Shown here: piece by piece, positions 1 through 5,727 of the stretch
How positions within the stretch are numbered: the first letter of the stretch is position 1
Layout of the letters: each line of letters begins with the position of its first letter
NCBI GenBank assembly: GCA_021795535.1
Contig: JAJYPG010000059.1
Coordinates: 1-7,282, forward strand
Source: Planctomycetota bacterium
GTDB lineage: Bacteria > Planctomycetota > Phycisphaerae > WQYP01
Reading direction: 5' to 3'
DNA length: 7,282 nucleotides
Notes under the pieces: model-generated
What the model was told of the DNA's origin: nothing
Databases searched by the model: none
The model's input: the letters and a program-made list of their open reading frames with translations, nothing else
Program-made: the position numbers and the translations under genes

Positions 1-25
1 GGTTTGCTGGCCATCGGGGTTGGCA

Positions 26-56
26 TTGACGGTTGGTGGTCTGGGGCGGGTACAAT
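26..56 (+). promoter_or_regulatory. Candidate sigma70-type promoter for deoC
   Basis: TTGACG (26-31) and TACAAT (51-56) each match five of six bases of the -35 and -10 consensus. The spacer is 19 bases, longer than the preferred 17. Transcription would begin near 63 and give a leader of about 57 bases before the deoC start at 120. This is a consensus match only. Confidence 0.35.
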
Positions 57-119
57 TGCAACGGCTGGAACACAATGCGACAACAGTGGGTCGCGGATAT
101 TTTTGGAGATACATATTTT

Positions 120-821
120 ATGAAAAAACAGGAGCTTGCAGCGCGAATTGACCATACTCTGCTCAAACCGGAAGCAACCGATGGCCAGGTAAGAAAAATG
201 GTCGCACAAGCGGTGCAGTACCGCTTCGCGAGTGTTTGTGTGAATCCGCGATGGGTTCCTCTGGTTCGGGAATTACTCGATCAGGCCGCGGTTTCCACCG
301 CCTCCGCCGACAACCTGGCCGTGGCCACCTGCGGGTGCATCGGTTTTCCACTGGGGGCGACATTTTCCCGTAGCAAAGCCGCGTAGGCCCAGGAGTGCGT
401 AAAACAGGGTGCCGGCGAATTGGATATGGTGATCTTTCTGCCCGCACTTCTGGAATGCAACCTGGCTGCGGCGAAGGATGATATTCAATGCGTGGTGAAT
501 GCTGCTCGCGAGATTGCCGCGTCCACAGTGGTGAAGGTTATTCTGGAAACTGCGTTTCTAAATGAAAGTCAGATCGCCGTTGGTTGCGAGGCGGCATATC
601 TGGCCGGAGCGGATTTTGTTAAAACCAGCACCGGGTTTCATCCCGCTGGTGGTGCCACCGTGCAGGCGGTGCGAAGGCTGAAAGCATACAGCCGGGGATT
701 AAAGGTAAAAGCATCGGGCGGCATCCGGGACCTGCGGACAGCAACCGCAATGCTGGATGCGGGAGCAGATCGGCTTGGGTGTTCAGCCGGTGTGGAAATT
801 ATCGGGGCATTGCCCGATTGA
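120..821 (+). pseudogene. deoC: Deoxyribose-phosphate aldolase interrupted by one in-frame TAG
   Basis: DeoC is a cytosolic class I aldolase that cleaves 2-deoxyribose-5-phosphate to glyceraldehyde-3-phosphate and acetaldehyde in deoxynucleoside breakdown. The frame from ATG 120 (GGAG at 105-108) to TGA 819-821 gives 233 codons, a normal family length. Visible family motifs are IDHTLL near residue 10, GFPLG at 75-79, ELDMV near 100-104, FVKTSTGF with the Schiff-base lysine K168, and KASGGIRD with the second active-site lysine K197. Codon 89 (384-386) is TAG. It falls in the K-A-x-E helix segment where family members usually carry Glu, so a single GAG to TAG change would explain it. No frameshift or other stop occurs, and the sequence on both sides remains well conserved. 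It could be a recent nonsense mutation, a sequencing error, or a recoded amber codon. Product identity is very likely; functional status is unknown. Confidence 0.9.
801..818 (+). other. Perfect inverted repeat at the 3' end of deoC
   Basis: ATCGGG (801-806) and CCCGAT (813-818) can pair around a 6-base loop, ending one base before the deoC TGA. No T tract follows, so it is not a convincing intrinsic terminator. It may be coincidental, since it lies in coding sequence. The 70 bases between deoC and the convergent glycogen synthase stop hold only a weak longer-range pairing (CGCCC 825-829 with GGGCG 845-849) followed by a T-rich stretch. Confidence 0.2.
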
Positions 822-891
822 CCTCGCCCGCGACGCCATACCAGGGGCGATCTTTGTTTCCATGGGTGTTTTCACGGGGCGATTCTGCCGG

Positions 892-3057
892 TCATTGGGC
901 CATTTGCGCCTTACGCGAAAGTGCCAGCCGATGGGCGTGGGCGTAATGGGAAACCAGATTGTTCCAGTCAAAATATTCCGACAATCGCTCCACGCGGTTG
1001 CGCAGTTCAATGCGTCCACGGCGTTCCTTCAGGGCGTAATTAAAAAGGATTTCGGTAAGCTGATGGGCCGCCTGGTCAAAAGAGGCGTAGCGTCTGCCCA
1101 CCACAAAAAGACCGTTGTTGGCGGGATCTTGAATATGTTTGCTGACATAACTGCCGAAGCCCGCAAGGTCGCTGGTGACCGCGGGCACGCCACTGGCGAC
1201 ACATTCCATGGGCGTGTAACCCCACGGCTCATAATAGCTGGGAAATACACCCATGTGGCAGCCGCGCACGAATTGGTCGTAATCAAGGCCAATCAGCGGC
1301 GAGGTGGCGGAAAGGAAGTCCGGATGGAATACAACCTTGACCCGGTCCTCCTTGGAATTAAAAAGCTGACAGGCACGGAGCTTTTGCAGTACCGAATCAT
1401 TGGCATCATCCCAGAGATCGTGGGTGACAATGGGAGGCTGCCGCCAGGTGCGCCAGGCGTGCAACCCGCGTTTAAGCCTTACCTGCGACTGTTGGGAAAT
1501 AAGTTCCACCCCATCGGGCAGCCGCCCGGTACAGACCACGGAAAGAAGTTTCTGGGCCATTTCCTCTGAAACGCGGTCGCAGGTGAGCTTAAGATCATCA
1601 AACATGGCCTGGCTGCGCAACACATCAACATTTATGGATTTGTATGGCGCGCGGGAAATGATGAAAGCCACAACCGTAACGTCTATTCCGCCGGAACGAA
1701 GCCAATGGTTTAACCGGGCCAAAGACTCAATGAATAGGTCAATCCCCTTGTTCGTATATTCGTAGCGGCCCGCGGTAAACAGATAAAGTGTGCGGTCCAG
1801 ATCAAACGTGTAGGACGGGAAAAAATGGGCGGCGACAAAACCATGAATGGCCTCTTTGTATTGGCGGTGCATGGTTTGAAATTCATGCAAAGCCTCAAAT
1901 TTCCGGATATTCAGCCCATTGGGCGTCACCACATCCGGTTTGCGGTGCAGCAGCTTTTCCGCCTCCAGCGCCGTCACATCGGATACCGTTGTGAACACAT
2001 CGGCACAGTGGCTTGCCCCATGTTCTATGCAATACCGCGGATATATGCGGTAGTGACCCGCGGCATGATCCGGGTTTATGCTGTCGAGCTTGGCGTAAAA
2101 GTCCGGGTTGTCTGTGCAGAGGTATCGGCCCAGCAGCGTGGCATGGGTGGTGAAAACCGTCGCTACGGCCAGCTTGAGAAAAGCTATGCGCAACAGGCCC
2201 ATGCCGGCCATCCACTCATGGAAATGGGCCACCAGTGGCACCTGGCCATTATTGGCTCGGCAGACTTCCTGAAAGAAAAGCCCGGTTAGAAACCCAAATG
2301 CGACAACATTGTTGGTATCGCCATCATCATCGTAGGTTTGAATGCCGTGGTCTTTCCAGAGCATGTATTTGAATTCGCCGAGGCGGTTAAACGCCGCAGT
2401 ATAATCCAGGAGAATCACGCGGGGACGACCCTCAATAAGCCAGTAACCGTAATGCGCATTAATACCCAGATCACGCATTTTGCTGATAGCTTTGGCCACA
2501 AGACCGGTCGGCTCGGCGGGTTCAAATTCAACAGCCGCAGTTTCGGCGTTGTACGGACCGACCAGACAATAACGGTCGCCCCAAGCCGCCACCATGGACG
2601 GAGCCTTGCTGCGCATAACCGTGTAGATACCACCAAGCTGCCAGCAGACTTCCCAGGCAACCTCAAAGAGCAGAGGCTTGGAATCTTCCGCCGTTCCGGA
2701 AAAATCCCTGTCCGGTGAGATTTCTTTAGGCTTTTTGGCCGGGATGGGTGGCGGTCCCGGCCAGGCGGGTTTAACGGATGCAGGGGCCTTCATATCCGCC
2801 GTAACAGATTCATCTTTGCTGACCACAATGGATCGCCGACCGGCGGTACCCGCATTGCCCGTCCCCATACCGCTGGCGGCCAAGGTGGAAGGCGGGGCGA
2901 AGCCTATAATTTTATAGACGTTGCGCGGTTTGTTGGGGGAAGCTTCATGTGGTTCCAGACCATCCGGATTAGCCGACGGCACGCTTTCCTGCGTCGGTTG
3001 TTTGTTTCCAGTTGATTTAGTGCCTGTCTTGCGACCGGTACGTTTCATATCCGCCAT
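892..3057 (-). CDS. Eukaryotic-type glycogen synthase (GT3 family)
   Basis: This enzyme transfers glucose from a nucleotide sugar to the non-reducing end of glycogen. The resemblance to animal and yeast GYS is strong: FEVAWEV and GGIYTV (about 131-147), HFHEWMAG (278-285), TTHATLLGRYLC (303-314), VVTPNGLN (376-383), GRYEYTNKGID (430-440), HPDFLSATSPL (578-588) and PSYYEPWGYTPMEC (606-619), which carries the two conserved glutamates E610 and E618. Near the C terminus six arginines (679, 680, 682, 686, 688, 691) match the glucose-6-phosphate sensing helix of eukaryotic enzymes. About 128 residues rich in Lys, Pro and Ser precede the catalytic domain. The long phosphorylated C-terminal tail of the animal enzymes is absent. 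I chose ATG 3057 (721 residues), which has GCAGGG six bases upstream. ATG 3084 and TTG 3120 are in frame but lack a ribosome site. GT3 enzymes are known in some bacteria, and UDP-glucose is the probable donor. Confidence 0.93.
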   Translation of the reverse strand: MADMKRTGRKTGTKSTGNKQPTQESVPSANPDGLEPHEASPNKPRNVYKIIGFAPPSTLAASGMGTGNAGTAGRRSIVVSKDESVTADMKAPASVKPAWPGPPPIPAKKPKEISPDRDFSGTAEDSKPLLFEVAWEVCWQLGGIYTVMRSKAPSMVAAWGDRYCLVGPYNAETAAVEFEPAEPTGLVAKAISKMRDLGINAHYGYWLIEGRPRVILLDYTAAFNRLGEFKYMLWKDHGIQTYDDDGDTNNVVAFGFLTGLFFQEVCRANNGQVPLVAHFHEWMAGMGLLRIAFLKLAVATVFTTHATLLGRYLCTDNPDFYAKLDSINPDHAAGHYRIYPRYCIEHGASHCADVFTTVSDVTALEAEKLLHRKPDVVTPNGLNIRKFEALHEFQTMHRQYKEAIHGFVAAHFFPSYTFDLDRTLYLFTAGRYEYTNKGIDLFIESLARLNHWLRSGGIDVTVVAFIISRAPYKSINVDVLRSQAMFDDLKLTCDRVSEEMAQKLLSVVCTGRLPDGVELISQQSQVRLKRGLHAWRTWRQPPIVTHDLWDDANDSVLQKLRACQLFNSKEDRVKVVFHPDFLSATSPLIGLDYDQFVRGCHMGVFPSYYEPWGYTPMECVASGVPAVTSDLAGFGSYVSKHIQDPANNGLFVVGRRYASFDQAAHQLTEILFNYALKERRGRIELRNRVERLSEYFDWNNLVSHYAHAHRLALSRKAQMAQ

Positions 3058-3170
3058 GATAAACCCTGCCTTTCCATGCTGCATTGTCGTTTCTACCACT
3101 GGATATTCTACCCGAAGCAAATAATGTTTGTCGCGTTGTTGAATGCGGGAGATGCGGGATGGTCTGCTAA

Positions 3171-3240
3171 TTTTTCTGGCGGATTGAGGATTGTCTTGGG
3201 AGCGCGGCTGTCCTCAGCCACCTTTAGTCGTTCTCGGCAT
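3171..3240 (+). repeat. Dispersed repeat, copy 1
   Basis: These 70 bases match the reverse complement of 6246-6314 at about 59 positions with one single-base gap. The segment lies inside the inverted-repeat element at 3161-3310. The core is a hairpin, GGCTG-TCCT-CAGCC (3206-3219). Both copies translate to a similar short peptide (RIVLGARLSSA), which I take to be a by-product of the repeat and not a gene. Confidence 0.75.
3206..3219 (-). promoter_or_regulatory. Hairpin with AGGA loop upstream of glycogen synthase (candidate CsrA site)
   Basis: Read on the minus strand, the direction of glycogen synthase transcription, this is GGCTG-AGGA-CAGCC: a 5-bp stem with the GGA core in the loop. CsrA-family proteins recognise GGA presented in hairpin loops. 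The site lies about 150 bases before the chosen start codon and csrA is in this window. Its membership in a dispersed repeat means the structure may exist for other reasons. Confidence 0.35.
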
Positions 3241-3272
3241 AGTTTCGGCGTCGATAGATATTAGGCCACGAT

Positions 3273-3288
3273 GCGGGTATTTTGCCCG
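3273..3288. repeat. Short palindromic motif, copy A
   Basis: GCGGGTATTTTGCCCG forms a small hairpin (CGGG with CCCG). It closely resembles GCGGGTATTGGCCCG at 4361-4375, in front of hemQ, differing by one base and one gap. It is likely part of a small dispersed palindrome family. Confidence 0.35.
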
Positions 3289-3376
3289 TCGCCAGAAAAA
3301 TTGTCAGACCGGTGTGGGATGGGTGCCATTTTTATCGGGAATCCCGGAAGCTCAGGTGTGACCCGCAGGCGCTCCC

Positions 3377-3404
3377 CTGGGATCGCGGCTGTCCTTGGCC
3401 GCTT
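3377..3404 (+). repeat. Dispersed repeat, degenerate copy 3, with a hairpin
   Basis: About 23 of 28 bases match the core of the repeat copy at 6246-6314 (read on its minus strand). On the minus strand the hairpin is GCGGC, loop CAAGGACA, GCCGC (3385-3402). The loop contains CAAGGA, close to the ACARGGAUGU consensus reported for CsrA ligands. It lies between the hemQ stop and the glycogen synthase start, and would be transcribed in either a hemQ read-through or a long glycogen synthase leader. Confidence 0.4.
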
Positions 3405-3424
3405 CAGGTTGGCAAGCGGTTTCC

Positions 3425-3476
3425 TCCTGATAAACTCAAAGAGCCGTTCTGCAGGCAATTTTGCAATCCTGATAAA
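3425..3476. repeat. Pair of 10-bp direct repeats
   Basis: TCCTGATAAA occurs at 3425-3434 and again at 3467-3476, with a 42-base period, just downstream of hemQ. No function is evident. The surrounding 3311-3505 holds no gene that I can support. Confidence 0.35.
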
Positions 3477-3505
3477 ATGTGCCCGCCCGTCTCCAATAAA
3501 TCAAC

Positions 3506-4339
3506 TCAAACATTTGCCAGTTGTCGCACCAATTCCTCTATGGGGGTTTGGACACAGGTGAAGATGGGGGTGTCGCGCAGGGTAAAACGGCTGCCCTCGG
3601 TTTCCCGCAGTTCCTGTACCAGGTCCAGGAAATCGTCCGGTTTATCGGTTTCAAAAGCCACCACAAATTCCTGGTCGTCAAATCCGAAACTGTAAGTGGT
3701 GTTGAGCTTCACCGACGGGTAGCGGTTTCCGACTTCAATATGTTCATCCATAATGCCCTGGCGGGTCTGCCTGCTTAACAGATACCAGTCGCGAGTCTTT
3801 ACAAATGGATATACAAACATATATTTCTTTTTTCCGGGAACAATCAGGGATCGCGCGTTGTCATGCGAGGGTTCTATTTTGTCCACGTATGTGCTGCGTT
3901 TGCTTTGCGCCAGATAGCTGAAGGGGCTGGAGAGATAGCCCGCGAGTTCCAACCGATTGATCCGGGCGGAAAAATTCTGAATTTCCTCCAGTTCAAAACT
4001 GATTTTCCAGAACATCAGGTCCACATCGCCGCGGGTGCCCACACAGCTGTAGACCAGCAAAAACATCTTCTGAGGATCGTGTCCACGCACCAAGTCCACA
4101 AGTTCCCCCATCATGCTTTTGAGTTTTTCGGGCGGCAATCTGCGGGCTTCTGCGGCAAGCTTGTAAAACGAAAAGGAAATAAATTGACGCCGTCTGGCTG
4201 CTGGAGATACAACTGCAACGACCGACGCCGTGGCCGGGGCATGTTGTCCACCCGTGGCCGTTGGTGGCACAGTGGGACGCGGATCATGTGTTGCAGCTTT
4301 GGCATCAGGGGGCGTTTGACCAGATACAGGTTGTGACAT
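3506..4339 (-). CDS. hemQ: Coproheme decarboxylase / chlorite dismutase-family heme protein
   Basis: Members of this family (HemQ, ChdC) convert coproheme III to heme b with peroxide in the coproporphyrin-dependent heme pathway. After about 50 Pro/Ala/Thr-rich residues, the two ferredoxin-like halves run from roughly residue 50 to the end. Visible features are FSFYKL (57-62), KYMFVYPFVKTRDWY with the candidate catalytic tyrosine Y177, MDEHIEVG with the likely proximal heme ligand H200, and TTYSFGFDDQEFVVAFETD. Length is 277 residues from ATG 4339, chosen because AAAGGA (4345-4350) sits five bases upstream. ATG 4357 is in frame but has no ribosome site. The position of the Firmicutes distal glutamine seems to be Leu here by eye. 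A true chlorite dismutase is less likely. The glycogen synthase follows 448 bases downstream on the same strand, and no heme-pathway gene is adjacent. Confidence 0.87.
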   Translation of the reverse strand: MSQPVSGQTPPDAKAATHDPRPTVPPTATGGQHAPATASVVAVVSPAARRRQFISFSFYKLAAEARRLPPEKLKSMMGELVDLVRGHDPQKMFLLVYSCVGTRGDVDLMFWKISFELEEIQNFSARINRLELAGYLSSPFSYLAQSKRSTYVDKIEPSHDNARSLIVPGKKKYMFVYPFVKTRDWYLLSRQTRQGIMDEHIEVGNRYPSVKLNTTYSFGFDDQEFVVAFETDKPDDFLDLVQELRETEGSRFTLRDTPIFTCVQTPIEELVRQLANV

Positions 4340-4360
4340 AAAAATCCTTTTAAGCATATT

Positions 4361-4376
4361 GCGGGTATTGGCCCGC
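4361..4376. repeat. Short palindromic motif, copy B, in the hemQ leader
   Basis: GCGGG (4361-4365) pairs with CCCGC (4372-4376) across a 6-base loop, 21 bases upstream of the hemQ start. It resembles the palindrome at 3273-3288. It could be a leader hairpin or a repeat remnant. Confidence 0.3.
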
Positions 4377-4380
4377 CGTA

Positions 4381-4395
4381 GAGAGAGATTCTCTC
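4381..4395. promoter_or_regulatory. 6-bp inverted repeat upstream of hemQ (possible operator)
   Basis: GAGAGA-GAT-TCTCTC is a perfect 6-bp inverted repeat with a 3-base centre, 41 bases before the hemQ ATG. The position would suit an operator in the divergent hemQ / 4489 region. No specific regulator family is recognised. Confidence 0.25.
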
Positions 4396-4488
4396 AAGTT
4401 CCGGCGTAAAAGTAAAACGCTCACAAAACACTTCATTGTACGCACAATTACCTGGCAAATTGCGTGCTGTTCGATTAACCTGCACAAG

Positions 4489-4662
4489 ATGTCGCCAAAT
4501 CACTCACCCCATGCTCTGGCAAGCCCCGCAGATGGTGAAACCGTTTCGCCTCCACTGGCTCGCCCTTATGTTCGTCTAATTGCATTTTTATTGCTGATGG
4601 CACTTGCCCTGGCGGCCATTTGGCTGACCGATTTGCACCTGCATTCAGTGCCTGCCCGCTAA
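4489..4662 (+). CDS. Possible small single-helix membrane protein (57 residues)
   Basis: ATG 4489 to TAA 4660-4662 encodes 57 residues. A polar Pro/Ser/His-rich N terminus (1-27) is followed by RLIAFLLLMALALAAIWLTD, a clear hydrophobic segment at about 29-47 with a basic residue before it, then a short tail ending in PAR. This pattern suits a small inner-membrane protein with one transmembrane helix and the N terminus in the cytoplasm. The gene is divergent from hemQ, with 149 bases between starts. No strong ribosome site is visible: CACAAG lies just before the ATG. Chance hydrophobic ORFs of this size occur, and no family is recognised. No other plausible coding frame covers this stretch. 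Confidence 0.38.
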   Translation: MSPNHSPHALASPADGETVSPPLARPYVRLIAFLLLMALALAAIWLTDLHLHSVPAR

Positions 4663-4882
4663 CGCACCGGAGCGGCATTTTAGTGGCCGCAGGGCATTAA
4701 TAAGGTCCTTCCGGGTTTATAGTGAGGATGACGCTTCGCTTCAAAGATAAAAAAATACACAGATCAAAGTTTAACAATCAATAATTTTGAACACTGCGCG
4801 GCGAAAATGTTATAAAACCTCTTGAAATTCGCAGGTCAGTGGAAATTGTGAGTTCGTGAGTTCGGTCTTGACGGGTTGTTAC

Positions 4883-4911
4883 TTGAATTGGTCGGAACAA
4901 TGATGTAGGAT
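4883..4911 (+). promoter_or_regulatory. Candidate promoter for the CxxC protein gene
   Basis: TTGAAT (4883-4888) and TAGGAT (4906-4911) are separated by 17 bases, each matching four of six consensus positions. Transcription would start near 4918 and give a leader of about 180 bases. TTGACG at 4868-4873 is a better -35 box but has no good -10 at proper spacing. Confidence 0.25.
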
Positions 4912-4923
4912 TACTATCAACGG

Positions 4924-4947
4924 CGACCCAATCGGGCGAGTTTTTTT
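4924..4947 (+). terminator. Terminator-like hairpin with T7 tract
   Basis: CG-A-CCC pairs with GGG-CG around an AATC loop (4924-4938), giving five pairs with one bulged A. AG and seven Ts follow (4941-4947). It could end plus-strand transcripts from the small gene at 4489-4662, or act as an attenuator in the leader of the gene at 5097, since it lies just after the candidate transcription start. The stem is short, so termination strength is uncertain. Confidence 0.35.
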
Positions 4948-5030
4948 GCAAGTCTGCGAAATCAGGAAGAATTGGAGAGTCAAAACAACTGGAGTGCCTT
5001 GAGTCATCATGGCATTGTCCATCCATCGCG

Positions 5031-5062
5031 TTTAGATGGTTTTCACTTTAGATGGTTTTCAC
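5031..5062 (+). repeat. Perfect tandem 16-bp duplication
   Basis: TTTAGATGGTTTTCAC occurs at 5031-5046 and immediately again at 5047-5062. Each unit contains an ATG in a different frame. The first (5036) opens a nine-codon frame ending at TGA 5063-5065. The second (5052) is in frame with the downstream gene. The duplication ends 34 bases before the likely start at 5097. Confidence 0.9.
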
Positions 5063-5083
5063 TGAGGTGGTCCACCACGTTAC

Positions 5084-5088
5084 AGGAG
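5084..5088 (+). promoter_or_regulatory. Ribosome binding site that sets the start at 5097
   Basis: AGGAG lies eight bases before ATG 5097. The in-frame ATG at 5052 is preceded only by the tandem duplication and has no such site. Confidence 0.7.
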
Positions 5089-5096
5089 TTGGCACC

Positions 5097-5699
5097 ATGG
5101 AAAGTCATTTTCCCAGATGTGTACATTGTTTGTCCCCCATGCAGTCTTCGGGTATCACTGAGACACTTAAAAGCCTGCTGCGTCGTCCCGTAACCTGTTC
5201 AGCCTGCGGCAAGAAGGTTCACATGTCTGAAGCGCAGATAATGGGTGAAACATTTGGCGCCTGTGTCGTGCGGTTTCACCACCAACTGCATCAGGCGGTG
5301 GATGCGGCACCGCGACTGGATGCTCCAGAGGCGATGCGTGTGCTGGGTATATCCGGGGCTTCGCGTGATGCCCATCATATTCACAGTCTTGATGAGCTTT
5401 ACCGCATGGTATCACGGGCATTTCGCCTGCCATTGCGCCACGAGGCAACCGGACATGAAGCCATTATTTCGATAGACATGCTGCACAAAAACGGAGCAAG
5501 CCGCGCCGTGAAAATTCACGCGGACCGGTATCAGAATTCTTCGCCGGAAGTGCTGGTGCTGGTGGCTCGTGTTGGAACCAATGATTTTCTACTTTACGAG
5601 GTGCATCAGAAAAATTCAGGTTCAACCACGGTAGCAGACAGTCTTCATGCATACGCCGCACACACCAGGCAACCGGGTACGAAGGTAGTGGGTGCCTGA
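5097..5699 (+). CDS. Hypothetical protein with two CxxC pairs (probable zinc ribbon)
   Basis: This 200-residue protein is not one I recognise. The N terminus has CVHC (C8, C11) and CSAC (C34, C37), 22 residues apart with basic residues between, a spacing typical of a zinc-ribbon knuckle pair. From about 55 onward the sequence looks like a mixed alpha/beta globular domain: a helical stretch around 56-108 (rich in His and Ala), then strand-like segments EAIISIDML (121-129), RAVKIHAD (136-143) and EVLVLVARVG (151-160), then FLLYEVHQ and a terminal helix. There is no signal peptide or membrane segment. ATG 5097 was chosen for its AGGAG site. The gene stands alone on the plus strand and converges on csrA, with 139 bases between the stops. 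The zinc ribbon could serve nucleic-acid or protein binding, but no function can be assigned. Confidence 0.75.
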   Translation: MESHFPRCVHCLSPMQSSGITETLKSLLRRPVTCSACGKKVHMSEAQIMGETFGACVVRFHHQLHQAVDAAPRLDAPEAMRVLGISGASRDAHHIHSLDELYRMVSRAFRLPLRHEATGHEAIISIDMLHKNGASRAVKIHADRYQNSSPEVLVLVARVGTNDFLLYEVHQKNSGSTTVADSLHAYAAHTRQPGTKVVGA

Positions 5700-5727
5700 C
5701 ACACTAACGCATCGCCATTCATTTGTT

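Larger units (their letters stand above)
3161..3310. repeat. 150-bp element bounded by 21-bp imperfect inverted repeats (MITE-like)
   Basis: The left arm (3161-3181) and the reverse complement of the right arm (3290-3310) agree at 19 of 21 positions. The inner 13 bases, AATTTTTCTGGCG, are perfect. The segment between them contains dispersed-repeat copy 1 and the hairpin at 3206-3219. GGGATGG occurs at 3156-3162 and 3316-3322, near both ends, but overlaps the arms unevenly, so a target-site duplication is not clear. No transposase is encoded. It could be a miniature non-autonomous element or a large intergenic hairpin. Confidence 0.5.
4663..5096. other. 434-bp gene-free region before the CxxC protein
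   Basis: The stretch is AT-richer than its neighbours, particularly 4740-4830. It contains a tandem 8-mer GTGAGTTC (4848-4855, 4856-4863), a candidate promoter (4883-4911), a terminator-like hairpin (4924-4947) and a tandem 16-bp duplication (5031-5062). A minus-strand frame at 4778-5026 is open but shows no family features or ribosome site. No tRNA or known riboswitch fold was recognised by eye. Confidence 0.5.

Noticed and set aside
757..1569. 270-residue plus-strand open frame
   Set aside because: It runs antisense through the strongly conserved C-terminal half of the glycogen synthase and has no family features.
1825..2718. Plus-strand frames of 154 and 126 residues
   Set aside because: Both are antisense shadows of the glycogen synthase coding sequence.
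3261..3458. 65-residue minus-strand frame in the hemQ-glycogen synthase gap, with a purine-rich AGGAGG nearby
   Set aside because: It translates repeat copy 3 and one arm of the inverted-repeat element. The AGGAGG lies inside the frame and not before its start, and no family is recognised.
3161..3505. CRISPR array
   Set aside because: The repeats are inverted, unequal and irregularly spaced, with no repeat-spacer periodicity and no cas genes.
3271..3695. Plus-strand frames of 96 and 137 residues
   Set aside because: They cross repeat sequence and then run antisense into the 3' end of hemQ; composition is not protein-like.
4475..4678. 67-residue minus-strand frame
   Set aside because: It is antisense to the hydrophobic ORF at 4489-4662, shows no family features and has no ribosome site.
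4778..5026. 82-residue minus-strand frame
   Set aside because: It lies in an AT-rich regulatory-looking stretch, contains the terminator-like hairpin and the A-tract, and has no recognisable motif.
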